Source of the DNA: Toxonevra muliebris
Taxonomy: Eukaryota > Arthropoda > Insecta > Diptera > Pallopteridae
Assembly (NCBI GenBank): GCA_963691655.1
Contig: OY829328.1
Location: 87,920,400-87,984,399 of the forward strand
Direction of reading: 5' to 3'
DNA length: 64,000 nucleotides
This document shows, piece by piece, positions 38,074-51,963 of this stretch (the first letter of the stretch is position 1; each line of letters starts with the position of its first letter). The position numbers were made by a program, and so were the translations under genes. A model generated the notes under the pieces. That model searched no databases and was not told the origin of the DNA. It worked only from the letters and a program-made list of their open reading frames with translations.

Positions 38074-41000
38074 GTGAGTGGTTGACATGATTATATGGAA
38101 GTAAAATAAGTTCAATACCTTTTTTTATTTGTTATCAATTTTTGGTCAGTGTTAAACAAAAACAAAAAGCAAAAAATCTCATTATAATGTACATAGCGCG
38201 CATGTATCTTTCGCCAATGGATCTACAGCAACAACAACAACTTTGTGAAGTTCTGCTCTTCCTTACACGCCCTTTTTGTTGTTTTTTTTTTTATTTATTT
38301 TTCGTTTGTTTTGTGCACGTATGCTCTCCTCAACATACATAAACAATTTTCTTCACTTCCTTTTCCTTATTCCTCATGCAGCTTCAACCTACTTTAGTCT
38401 AAAAAAAAAAAAATCGTATTTTTTAATATGCATGCTCAAATTTTTATTAAGTTTATGCGATTTTGCAATTTTTACTACTGCTTCTTTTCACATTGGTACT
38501 TGAAAAAAAAAAACAGCTGGTGTTCAGCCTCAGTTGCAAAATTACTTAATTTTAACATTTTGCAAACTGGTTTTCTCCATCGCTTTCGTGTCTGTCTGCC
38601 AGCCTGCCTGCCTGCTTGCCTGTCTGCCTGCCACCAATGTCCAGCTGTGTGCTTTTTTCTCTCTTCTGCTGTGCGTTTTCTTGGACAACAACAACAACTA
38701 TAAATATCGTCAATTTTTGTTGTTCCTTCTTGTGTTATTTGTTACTCTTTCTGTTTGTTTTTTCCTGCTGCTGCATAATTTCAACTTTTCCTCATATTCC
38801 TGTTTGCTACGTTTTTTCTTATTCCTATGTATTTTATTACCTTTTCATTCCTTCGTTTTGGAATTACAAAACAACGAAAGCTTTGAAAAGCATCGCCAAA
38901 AAATAATAGCAAAAAAGGATATAGTGAAAAAGTAGTTGAAAAAAGTATAAAGAAAAAACAATTGTATGTGAAGGAAAATGTTGCCACAAAATTGGGTGGA
39001 GTTCAGTTGTGCCATATATTTTTTCCTGAAAATTTTCCCGCTTGCTTTGCTTCCCAATTAAATATTCAATTCACTAATATCTTCTTTTTTGTGTTAATTG
39101 CTTTTAACTATTAATCTTACATTTTATCTACATACTATTATTGCGTTGCTCCCAATTTAACAAATTTTTATATTCCTCAAAAAATCGATTACATTATTTC
39201 AGTAATGTTTTTGCTATACTCTCTCTGATCTCTTGATCTCTCTTTCATAACAAAATTCATTGTTTTGTATTAGGAAGTTTTAATTGGAATCCTCTCTGGA
39301 ACACAATTATCATTTTGAAGAGATCGTTGCTTCAAAGACCGGAAAAATCGTTGGAACAAGTGTATTGTATCAAAAGGGGACTACTTTGAAGGCGATATAA
39401 TAAAAATGGATGAATAAATGTACGTTTTATTCAAAAATGTCCCTTATTTTTTTATCATAGTAGTAAATCACTGATATTTGTTGTTATTGGACTGTTGCAA
39501 GAGAGTGAAAACGGTTTGTGAAACCTTTCCCCTAAAACTCGTTTTACTTAGAGACCGAATATAAGTTTGCAATTATTCAACTTTATCTTTCAATAGCATT
39601 TTTTTATTCAATGATGCAATATGTGCTGCAATAAATTAATTACCCTTTTAAAAGATAAATATATGAAAAAAGCACGGAAAATAAATACATAAAATACATT
39701 AATAATATATCTGTTACGTTTAACGACTTATTAAAAAATACTTATATACAGCAACTGCGGCGATCGGAATGCCTGAGATTTTGTTTATTAAGAATGGGGG
39801 ATTTATTCTGAAAACCTATTTTTTCCAAAGCTTATTACTATTCTTTAATATTTTCTCTATTAATTTTCCTCAACAAATTGTGGTAGTTTTTGTTTTTTTT
39901 TGGTTGATTCTGTGAAATTCTAAATTATAAAAAAAAAATGTTTCCTTTATTGGGTTTATTGCTTCTATTCAATTTTTGGTTTTCATTGAAGTTATATTTG
40001 TGATCTTTCATAGATCTAGGTCAGTAAAAATCTTATTGTCATTATCTACACCTTATGGGTACAGAACAGGCTCTGTCGGTAATAATAAAAAAAATTCAAA
40101 TGCTAATAACTAACTATTCAATCTTGGCTTAACCTTTTCAATACATGAATTACTCCCCTTCTTTTTCTAGCTATTTCTTATGACTAACTTGACGAATCCT
40201 ATATTCAAATTCAAAGTAAAATTGCGTCAAAAATGTGTGACAAATAAAAATTTATTTACAAAAGGTCTGTAAAAATTTTGCAATAAACTTAAACCAGTTT
40301 TATGGCTAAAAAACAACAATAACAACAATAAATATACCTTTAACTAATAATTAAACAAATGCAGCAGTAAAACAGAAGAAAAAAACCAAAACTTATAACA
40401 ACGTGTTCCTTTCAGTTCATAGCAACAGCAACAACAATTACAATACCAAAATGCAAAAAAAGCAACAACAAAAATATCGATGAAAAGAAGAAGCAGAACA
40501 AGTTAGTATTGCTATTAGCGCTGCTGACTCACTTTTGATTCAACTTAAAAATTTTTGTTGTGGTAACAGAAAAGATACAACAACAAACAAAGAAACAAAC
40601 AAAAAACCAAAAAAGCGTTATGAGGAGGGCCAAAGACCTTCCTCTTCACATACATATATACAAACAAACACAGACTCAACCAAACCAGTTCAAAAGCAGA
40701 AAAAAACGCTTATAAAAAAAGTTCAGAAAAAAGCAAACCATCACAGCATAGAAACAACAACATATTCAAAAATACGAAACATTCAACGATTGTAATGAAA
40801 ACCAATCATCAAATGTCTTTGAAATTGTTTTACATACCAACTTTATTATGGCTTAAATGTCTAAAATTTGAACAAAAAAATTATTAACAATAATTTTTGC
40901 AATTTCTATATAATTTCTTTGTTTTTTCTTTACGTTATAATTAGTTGGAATTATTTGCATTTGAGCTCACAAAGATCATCTAGCAAAATGTGTGGATTTG

Positions 41001-44000
41001 TGCTAGTGAAGATCATCCAAGCTTAGAATAACTAACTATATAGTTGATGATCGCTCTTTTTGTTCTAACTAACTATAATAATTCTCAAATTCTATAATGA
41101 TCTGTTTTTGTAAAGTTCATGTAAAAATAGTAAAATCATGTAAAGATCATTAAAAATCATCATTGATCCAATATTTTAGATCTGTCACAGATCAATGACA
41201 AATTGTTCAAACTTCTAAGCTCGAGTTCAAGTTTTTATGAACACATATTCGGACTACAGATTCAAATCTGATCGATAATCGAGTGCTTAGGGTCTGTTAA
41301 AATTAGTTCAATAAAAATGAATGAGATTTTGCGGTTGACTTTAAATTTTGTTTTTTGTGACAAAATTGAACAGCGTCATATTTTTTAAACGTAATTTTAA
41401 GTGAAAAATATTCTCGAATATAAGAAAATTCCAGTAATAAAATTATGAGTAATTCAAATACAATAGAAAGAATTGATTATAAATTTGATATTTATTGGAA
41501 ATGTATATAGAAAAAAGAAATAATAAGAATAATTTTTGTTTACAAATTCTAGCTTATACAATCTAACTTTACTTCGTTGTTTACAAAAAGCAACGCGTAT
41601 ATTTTTCTTTATGATAAATCAACTCAATGCGAAGCTAAATTCATTTCTGTTTTATCTTATCGATACATACAGAAAGTGTTGTCTAGGTTGATAAAGAAAC
41701 AAATAGATAACAAAAAAAAGAAATTAATTCAAATGCAATATATTTCGTCATAATTTTACAAAAACAAATTGTGCAATTCAAATTTATGACAATTATTTAA
41801 AGCTATTCTAAATGATTCATTGATTATTCATTTGCTGAAAATTGAATAGAATGGATAGCTAGATTTATAAAGTGATTGATGATAATTCAAATGGTTGCAT
41901 TTAGCAATAATTTACAATAAATTAACTAGGCCTAAATGCATTTCAAATGAGTTTTTAATTGAATCAATTTTTACTTTTTTTATTTGATTATCTAGTTATA
42001 GAAAAAAAATGTAGAGACTTTAGAGTGAGCTAAAAAGCGTGAAGAGAAGGTTTCTGCATGAATGTGTGTGTATAAATAATATAAAAATAAACTTATTAAA
42101 TTTATAGCCTCAGGTAAATTTATGATTTTATGCTTTATTATTTATTTTTATAAAATATTATTGAATATTAGAAGAATAGATATGATATGAAGTTTGAAGA
42201 CTTTTACAGAAAATTAAATAATTATTCTCAAAAATTAAAAAAAGAATGAACCTGAATTTTGATATATATATATATATAAGTATTAAATTTTATTTTTTTG
42301 TGGAACCAATAAGCATTATCCGTTTTTGAAGATTCTTTTGGCATTATGTTTTATTTGTAAATGCTAATAATAGAGCTGTAAAAATTAAAAAAATTGTTGG
42401 TCAAAAAATTTTAAAAAAATCTTAATTTTTGGTCTAAATTTCGGGACTTTCAAGACCCTTTTGGAACCTGAAGATATTATCGGGTTTCAAAAATTTATTT
42501 CCGCTGGATCAGTAGAAACTTAGCTAAGCTGTTACTTTTTAATTTGACATCACTTTTAGCTATTTTTCGTGTACCAAAAATTTCCCTTTGTGTGATCAGT
42601 TTTGTGAGTCACTGTGTTATGATCGCTCATGCAATAAAAAAGAATGGGATATCATTCTAAATCATTCGTTGTGTGTTCGTTCTAAAGTGTTGAAAATAAT
42701 GTTATTACAAAAAATCCTCGTTCTGAATGCCGATATTCACAAACACTTGCGGATCCAAGAAGGTGAGGGGAGGGGGTTTAAGTCCTCTAATAGCTGCATA
42801 TATTGTAACCTGATTATTCTAAGAACTGGTATCCATGTGTTGGAAAACGTTTGTGTTGAAACCTTTACCCTGGATCCACTAGTGCTCCCAAATATATCAT
42901 CTAAATAAAATGATACTGAATCTTGATTTCTTGAATGTCAGAACAATCTACTGGAATCGTTGATGTCAACAGAATACTGATATTCCCCAATATATTCACA
43001 CTAAATAAATTCTAAATCTGACCTGAAAAATCTTCATAATTAATGAATAGTTTTTAATGCTGTATATCATTTTAAGATTTCAAACTAATGCCCCACCTTA
43101 AAAATTATGGCAAATCGTAGCTTCTTTATTGCCATTAAAGTTAATTGGCCACAACAAATGTCTCAGAAAATAATTTCTAGTATTCAAAAAACTATTAATT
43201 TGTATCAACATTTAACATGTTGTTCTTGAACACAATACTCCCCCAATCTTTTCGATTCGATATTTCAGATTTTAATTTGGATATTTAATTTTTAACATCT
43301 AAATTTATTTATGTCTTCCCACGTTAATTTGAAGAGAAAAAAATTAAAAACTTATTCATTTCTGCTGCCTATCACTACTATATACACAGCCCTTCTTGCT
43401 TGCGCTTCTGCTTCAATTTGCCAGACCAACTTATCTTTCAGCAGTAGCATAAAGTTGCATGCAGCAGCACACATGTGTACTTGTTTGTTTTTGTTTTAAA
43501 TCTCATAAAAAATAAGTATAATACAAAGTGTAAACTGGACATCTTGAATCACTGTATAGAAGGAAGAAGCATAATTAACATTTCCGAAGAAGATAAAGAT
43601 GAAGTATTCAATATACACACACACATATACAACCTCCCTCCGTAAGGTCATAAAATTGGTGTGACGACGCCGATGACTGAGTCATTTTAAAAATATGCGG
43701 GAGCAAAAGAAGCAGCACATGATACTCGTATAGTATCTGCCTACTATGTAGAGTTATACAACTCTTAAATTCTAAGAGATATATGTACACAAACATACTC
43801 GTGTATCAAGTCAAGTCAAGTCTATATACTTTCTCTAAAGTTTGGTAATAACTATATCGTTGTCGTTCTGACAAAACTCACTAAGTCCATTTTTTTAATT
43901 TCTGAGATGAAGTTAGTTTATGCAGTGCATGGTGCGCTACGAGCACTAGCAAAATTTTTAAAGTTAACAGATTGATACACACATAAGTAAGTATACGTTT

Positions 44001-46020
44001 TAACTGCATTATCAAAAATCGAATTTATTATGTCATTCGAATTATAGAAGCTAATTAATACGGACCCAACTAAGAAAATTATTTTGGACTTAGTGATTTC
44101 TGCTTGATCGACGACGATATAGTGTTGAATGTTGCATACACTCGTTTTACACATATGTGTGTGTATGTGTGTAGGTTGCTTGCCCTTAATAGCTTTAGTT
44201 TGCATACTAAATTATATATTTAAAGAAACTAGCGTAACTGGAGTCAAGGGGGAAGTACAATCTTCTAGCATAACTTAATAAAATTAATTTATTATTTTTT
44301 TTATATATATTTTATCAGTCAAACTCAACTCAATGTCTTTCGTCTATCTCTATTTCATTATTTTTTTTTAAACATATGCATCATAAAAAAACAAAACGTT
44401 TTTATCTTTGGGGGACAATCGGTCGATGTTTGCCTGCCTGGCACCACTCCTCTCTACGATTATGACTATCTCTGCTTGATTTTTTCCCAATTTGAGTAAT
44501 TTGAGTGTTGGTAGTGGTGATTGGTGTGCGATAATGTTACATTTTATATTATTGAATACAAAATATAAATGAATGTTAACATTTTGTTATCTGTGTCTAT
44601 TCGACTTGACTCGACACACTTATTCACACTCTTTGTCTCACTCTTAAGCCTACTCCTTCCCACTCTATTTTTTATATGCATTTATTTCGTATTTGAATTT
44701 GATTTTGACATACGTTTATTTTGGTTCAATATGCTGTGCAACAAAAAAAAAAAAAGAAAAAAAAAACCTATAAACAATTTCCTCTCTTGATTATTGCACA
44801 ATTTCTTTTTGTTTCATATATTTTTTTTTATTTATTTTTTTTTTTTTGTTTGTTTTTGAATAATTTATAAGGCATTATAGTCTCTCACTTAGTGTCTGTC
44901 CGCTGCCTGGTCTACCGGTCTCCAACTATTTAACCGACTCGCTTGTGCCGCACGCGGATGCGTAGAACGTGTTTTGTTTAATTAAATATGCGCAGCAACG
45001 ACGCAACCCAACGACGAGTTTATTATTAATTTTTTTACGTTTTTCATTCATAAATTCATTTGCAGTTTTTGTTTTGATTTGAAGAAAAAAAATGTTTTAA
45101 TTTAATATGGTTTTCTTGGCGTTTTGTTGCTGTACTTATTAAGGCAATGAAAGAAAGATCTTACGTACAATGTATGTATATTTTCTTTCTTTCTTTTTTA
45201 TTTTGTTAGCCAATTTTGGTCTTCTTACATATATATATTTACATATATTGTTTATATTCTTTATTTTTTCATGGCTAAATTAGGACTTCTTTCTTCATTA
45301 CTATTCTTTTGATTTATGACGCAATATTTGTTATTGCAAAACTTATCTCTACTAGTCATCTTGTTGTAATTTAAAAGGATAATATATCCGGTACGAATCA
45401 ACGTTATCACCTTGTCTAATTAACAATAATACTTAAATGTGTAAGTTTTGTTAAAGAATGTGGCAATAGTAGCTGTAAAACCTCAATTGATATACGCCAT
45501 AAGGGAATAAAAATCACACTTTAGCTAGAATTTTGTTGTTTTACCCATTTACTGTTTAAAGATCACGCTGGCGCCACCTGAGTCAAAATTCTTCCGATTT
45601 CGTATTTTTCAGGAAATTTGTTTCATCAGGTTTTTAGTTTAGTCCCATAAAATGATCTTTGCCAAACAATTTTAAGCCCATTGTGGCGTGAATTTTTAAT
45701 TTAAATTCCATTAAGAACCTTCATACCTAGACATACATATCTAGACGTTTCCTAAAGGGGTTTTAGTTTTTTTTATATTTGTTTTTGATTCATAATCAAT
45801 GATCAAAATGTATGAGAGGGGATAGGAACCGCTTGTGTACCTATTTATTCCCGATATTCAGAGATTTGCTTTGAATTTTTCCAATTCTCTCTCTCCTCCT
45901 CTCCCCTATAACTAAGTAGCTGGAGGCCTTCGAAAGACGCGAGCGTTCCTTTGAGGCTAATTCATTTGTTGTCTTCTGTTGCTGTTCCCCCTTACCCCAC
46001 ATGTTTTGGTATTGGTTACC

Positions 46021-46243
46021 CAGACTTGTGAGGTTTTAGATGATTGGCAAGTATGAAGTTGAGAAGTGGTTTCGTATATAAATTTTTGTGCGCTGAATCC
46101 GAATCTTGTTGAAAATTCGAAACATCGAAATTTTTTGCACTTTTGAGCTAAGATTTCTCGAAGTCTTGACGGAGTTGAAAGAATTCTGCGAGATTCGATT
46201 TCAGCGCAAAAAATTACTTTCCAAGTCAAACCTCGCAGGCCTG
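46021..46243. mobile_element. Foldback/MITE-like element, 223 bp
   Basis: The ends CAGACTTGTGAGGTTT (left) and the reverse complement of the right end, CAGGCCTGCGAGGTTT, match at 13 of 16 positions. Inner arms at 46081-46108 and about 46188-46215 also pair (TTTTTG..CGCTGAA..CGAATCT). The minus strand happens to be open for 90 codons across it, which is explained by the palindrome. No target duplication is clear. Confidence 0.6.
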
Positions 46244-49036
46244 TATTCTTTATGAGTTCTGGTATTTTTCGTTATATTTGACTGATAACGTATTTATGTT
46301 CATTCGAATTAATCATAAAATATTTACTACCAAACATTTTATTGTATTACTATTGATTCATCGAATTTCTATTGAATCGATTTTTCATTCGCGAGTCTCA
46401 TAAAATTTATTTAATTCCTTATCCAACAACAAAAGAAACCACCATCATAAACGCTGTCTCATTAAAAAAAAAGCGATTCATTTCATTGTTATGCATACAA
46501 ACATTTGAAAAATTATTTATAAAATATTTAACTAAATATCAAGTTTTTCTTTCTTTTTCTTATAACTGCTAATTTTGCACATATTTTTTATTAGCAATCA
46601 CTAATCAATTTTCGCATCATCATTTACCTTAAAAGTTCCAAGAAATGCTAAATACAATAATGGAAACATTTTTTCACATATATTTTTTCTCTGCTCAGAC
46701 TAAAAATAACTGCACAGAAGAAAGAAAAAAATTTTTTTTTATGATTTTCTTGAACTCAGCAAATTTGTTTAATTCTTTGTTTTCGGTTTTTTGTATTGTA
46801 GTTGTGCCTACCTACCTATTTTAGAAATTTATAAACAAATAGAATATTGTTTACATCGGCAAATACATAAATATAAAACATTGAACATATTTTGCAAATT
46901 TTGTGGTTCTTGGATTTTTGGCATATTTTTTCACTTCAAAAGAAGTTTCTTGATTTATGTAGAGAATTGAAAGTTTATCATATTTTATCATTGCTTGTCT
47001 CTTTCTCGAAATCTTTGAACTTTTGCTTCTTTTTCAAACTTTTTTAATTAAATTTTAGTGCTGAAAAACTAAAATTTTCAAATAACTAATACATAAAATC
47101 CCCATGGTGTCTTATTTTCAAATCAAAAATTGTTATTCACTTTTCAAAAACAATTCAGCAACAATATTCTCTGTGGCGAAAGAAGAAAGCATGAAATTTA
47201 CACGAGTTTGTGTCATGAACTTTGGAAATTTGTTTACATTTGGTGTATGTACATAGGTAGGTACTATTTTTGTTGAACTTTTATGGCCAATAAAAATCAA
47301 GTTAAATTGGGAACAATAAGTTTGGCCTATTTTGTATGCATATGTGATGTTCAGCGTGATGCTTTTTAAACTGTTGGTAGTTTGCACTCTTTTCATGCTC
47401 TCGTTTAGCGTTTTAGAAGGTGAGTGTTTCTGGATTTCATTTATGTTAAAAATTTCTTTTTAAATGCTAGATAGATTTTGAAAGGATGATGTATAACTTT
47501 TCAAATAATTCATTTAAAATACAGAAACTGAGTAAACATTTCAGAAAATTTTATCTTATGATTCCATAGATATCCCATCGTGTTGCAAACTGTCAAGCAT
47601 TTTCTCCCTCAATTCAGTGCTTTCAAAACTGTGTCTTGCTTCAAATTTGAAATCTCCTTTTGAAATACACTTTGTTTCAATGAATAATCAATTAAAACTG
47701 AAGTAAATCTGTGTGCTGCGATGCCTTACAATGCTCTTCAAACTACAACTAAATACATACATACATATGTATGTATATCTATAAAATTATTCGACCATTG
47801 GCTTTTGAAGTAATTTCGTTGAAAATATTTTTAATGAGAAAATTGGCTAAAGTCCACCGCATATTAATTATTATTTATTATATACTTATGATCTTTTTTT
47901 ATTAAAAAATCTCTTCTATAAACGTTACAGCGTATTAACTTTAAGAAAATATTTAGTCCGTAAAAAATAAACCGTCTATTTGTCTGCCTGTCTGCTTTAT
48001 ACATAGAAGAATAAAACTCCTATGCATTCATTATTCATTGTGGAGTGTAATAAAACAACAAAACTCTAAAAGTGCAAAAAAAAAAAACACAAATTATAAA
48101 TTGCATGTTAGCAACGAATTGTATTTCATAAAAAACTAAAACAAAAAAATAATAAAAAAAATATGCTGATTTTTAATCTACTCTGATTACGTGCCACTTA
48201 AAAACAAACACAGAAGAAAAGTTTTAGATTTTGTTACTCGTATACTTCAAACTTAGTTTTGCAGTCTTCTATTTTTTCTTCTAAGATAGAAACTGCCTTT
48301 TTTAGAGCTATTTTATATTGCCGCAAAAATTAAATAAATTTTAATTTTTTTCTTCTTCTGCTGCATCTCATGTTGCAGTCTCCTCAAACCAAACAATAAT
48401 TGTTAGTAATGCTTGAACAAAAGAATAGCATTACAATTGGTCCAAACTGATTATTCCAATCTGCTACGCTTAAAGATAAATGCGCACATCAACATTTCGG
48501 CCTGGCAATTGAATTACTAAGCTGGTTAGGAACGTGGTGAAATCGTTGGCGCTGAAGCAGCACTTTCCATAAAGCTTCCTTACTTAATATTACGATCCTT
48601 CAAGAACGCGAACAGTGTAGTTTTTCAAAAGAGTTTTTTGGGTATATCTACAACTGAAAACCATTTTAAAAAGTAGTTTTGCTAAAAATATTTCGTCTGC
48701 CGCTTTCGTTTTAAGTGAAAAAACTGATCATTTTCTATTGGAACGATACAATCATTCTTCCAACGATAATATTCAAATAAATTCAGATCCTCACCGTGAT
48801 CACTACATTTCTACTACTGCACTTTTACCCCTTTCCAATATGTGAAATCATTAAGAAAAAAAATTCAGTCCAAATTTAACTCCTGTAAAACTGGTGGACT
48901 TCAAAGTATGAATCTTGAATCATTTCAGAGATTGTAAAAATGAAACAAATTACCTAAGTCTATTTTTAAACCAATATTGCTTTTAAAAACTTCCAACAGG
49001 TACATATACAGCAAATATGACTAACTATAAAGCAGG

Positions 49037-49489
49037 TGACTCATAATATACAAATAGCGAATGAATTCCAAAAATTCAAAGGTAGAATTGACACATTCCC
49101 AATACATTTAAAGCAAATGCTGATTCTATTAAAATGCTTGCTCTGTTTTACAAAATTCATATATACTATTTTCCAAGTGGTGGTGACTCATGATGTGATT
49201 CATAGAATATAAGCTTCATTCAGCCTATCTAAACTAGGAATTCGGTCTTAAATTTATTTAAAATACTTAATATTTACTTTAAAACACTTCCATATAGACG
49301 ATCCTTTAAAGGAACTGGTAACTCATAAATTGTGAACTGACGAATTGATTCATATAATGCGAAAATATAATGAGCAACCTTAGAGAAATTCAATCAAGCA
49401 ATCTACTTATGTACTTCATCTGTAAAGCAAATATTTTCGGAGCTAATACAATTGATCTATTGAAATGATCCCTCAAAAAAAGTGACTCA
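49037..49489. promoter_or_regulatory. Cluster of AP-1-like TGACTCA motifs
   Basis: Exact TGACTCA at 49037-49043, 49184-49190 and 49483-49489, plus a one-mismatch TAACTCA at 49319-49325. They are spaced 135-165 bp apart in one orientation. Weak similarity around them (TGACTCATAAT, AAAGCAAAT) also allows a worn tandem repeat instead of an enhancer. Confidence 0.3.
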
Positions 49490-51388
49490 TAATAGCAATA
49501 GTGTTTTACAATTTTAGACAAAGTAGAAACCTATATATTTATTCTTCAAAAAATGTGCCGAGATTCTTTGCTTTGATTGCAATATTCATTGCACACGATG
49601 CTTCCAAGATTATAACTGAGGATCAGTTTAAACAAAAAAAATTAAGTTTGGTTCGAATCATTTAGATCACGCTGTCTCTACAAACATAAGTTGCCTAAAA
49701 TTCGAATGTAGTGCATCAAAAATTATATTTGCACGTTTTTCTTAGATTTCATGCGCATCTAATTTTTTGTTTTATTTAATTTTTGTGCGCTTTTTGCTGT
49801 GCCTCTTTTCATAATTTTGCAACAAAGTCAAAGTCACAAACAAAATTTGTGTATAAATACTTAACTATCTAGTTAAAACTGAGCAGCATTTAAGCTGAAT
49901 TCGTTCTTTTGTTTAACTTTATATAGCTGACTATCTTTCCATATGCACATGAACTTTTCAGTATATGCATAATTCTTTAACAAACATGTAAATATGTATA
50001 TATAATTCTACTTGCTTAATTTCTACTCATACTTGTTTAGCGTGTGCGTTTTTTATGTAATTTGTCTTTAGACATTGTATTGTTTGGTGGGCGTATTTGT
50101 TCATATTAATAACGAACAAAAAAAATGTCAAATTTTAACCACTTAACTTTGGATTATTTGAAAAGATTGTGCGGAAATGCACATATCTCATAATTACGGT
50201 TTTTATTTTTATTTTATATAATAAGAATATGAAATGTAAGCATGTTCAATTTATTGTTCAATTTGTTTCCTCTTTTCTTGTTGACACAATAAGTAGGTAT
50301 GGGTTTAAGTTAAATCTAAGTTCAGTTTATAACCGATTAAAATGATAATACACATTTGATAGCTGTGGGCTTAAATCTAATACTAGGTTACATAAATAAA
50401 GTAAAGTGTTAGTGAAGTTTACAAATCAATATACAGAGGCGGAAACGATAGAAAATAATTATTAATTAAATTAAATCTCGATTTATGATAATATAGATAT
50501 GTGGAGTTAAGTTTAACTATGTTTAAATTAGCTTAACGTGGAAATACAGTTTAGATCAGGAACTACAGTATCTGAATTTAGGGTAAATTTAAGCTTTGGT
50601 TATTTACAACTGAAGAAACTGAAAGAATATTGAAGAAAATATTGTAATGATCCGGATCTAAGATAAGAGAATGAAAGTAGGAAAGAAGAAGCTGAATTCG
50701 AGTCCACTTATGAAACTAGATATTTTTAACTAAAATACTCTATAGTAAATCATTTAATGACAGAAATATAACAAGAAGAGTAGCTAGTTACTCAGAACAT
50801 TGTATGACAATTTATACAGATGACATTTATCGATATATGTATGCAAGAATAAAATCAGAAACTATCATACTCATATCTTATATACTTACAATTTGTATGA
50901 CCTTTATTGTTGTTGCAATTGATATTATTGCTGCTGCTGTTGCGTTGCTGTTGCAGCTGTCTCAATTGTTCATACATACAAATATTGTATATAATTTTTT
51001 ATTAAATTATTATTTCATTACTTTGGTTTATTTTAACAAATAATGTTCATCATCGTGCTCGTATAAATTTTTCACACATTGTCTGTCTGTCATGTAAAGA
51101 CTGCTGTGAGTGGTGTGCATCTTTTATAATCTATCTGTATACGGGTATTGTGTAAAGATTAATTGCATTTAACGGTTTTTGTGGAGGCGACAATTGTCGC
51201 TTCTTGAACTTTACATCAATTTACGGGCAAAGAAATAAGATGAACGAACGAACGAACGACCAAAAATTTTTAATAAAAAAAGCTTTTATTGCCTTTTTGG
51301 TTATGCGTTTAAAATGAGAAGGGAAAATGCTGGCGAGGTAAAAAGTTAGTTTAAGTTTGTTTGATTGTTGAGTTATTGATTATTTTAA

Positions 51389-51963
51389 GGGGGTAGTACC
51401 GTCTAGAAATTTCGAAAAATCTTCTTTTTTTTAATTCCGAACAATGCTCATCTCAGAAATGTGTTGCCAAATTGCTACCTAAAAATCCATAATAGTTTAG
51501 ATTGTAGTTTAGAAGCAGATCGGTGAAGTAGTTTCTAGAGGTACTTCAAACTTTAACGCATGTTTTCTTGATTTATACTTTGGGCAATTGGCGGGCATAG
51601 AAGCTCGTTTAATTCTTTAATAATTTCGTATTTTTGAAGCCAAAAAACTGGCATGAAATTCAGTAGAAGTCGGATTTCAATGATCCAGAGTTCCGTAGCA
51701 CCACCAATTTTTCGAAAAAAAAAATTGAGCTAAGTTGAGATTCATTGCACTGCGTCATTTTTACAGATTAAGAATTTTTCTGGTTTTGTTGTTTCAGATC
51801 ATTCTGCGATCAGCAATCATGCACAGCAGACACATGGACACCAGAAAAAAATTTAAAATCGAAGTTTTCTGATTAACTAATTAGTTGTGCAATAATTATA
51901 AAAAAAAAATTTATCAAAATAAAAAAAAACTTTTTTTCGAAACTTCTTGACGGCACTACCCCC
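51389..51963. mobile_element. TTAA-flanked MITE, piggyBac-like, 575 bp
   Basis: The left end GGGGGTAGTACCGTC and the reverse complement of the right end, GGGGGTAGTGCCGTC, differ at one base. Weaker pairing continues for about 20 bases (AGAAATTTCGAAAAA against AGAAGTTTCGAAAAA). TTAA stands directly outside both ends (51385-51388 and 51964-51967), the target duplication of piggyBac-type transposases. There is no coding capacity. Confidence 0.9.

Noticed and set aside
42588..42908. 106-codon plus-strand ORF with several cysteines.
   Set aside because: It starts at a GTG rather than an ATG, the Cys spacing fits no motif I know, and there are no supporting splice or promoter signals. It remains unexplained but unsupported.
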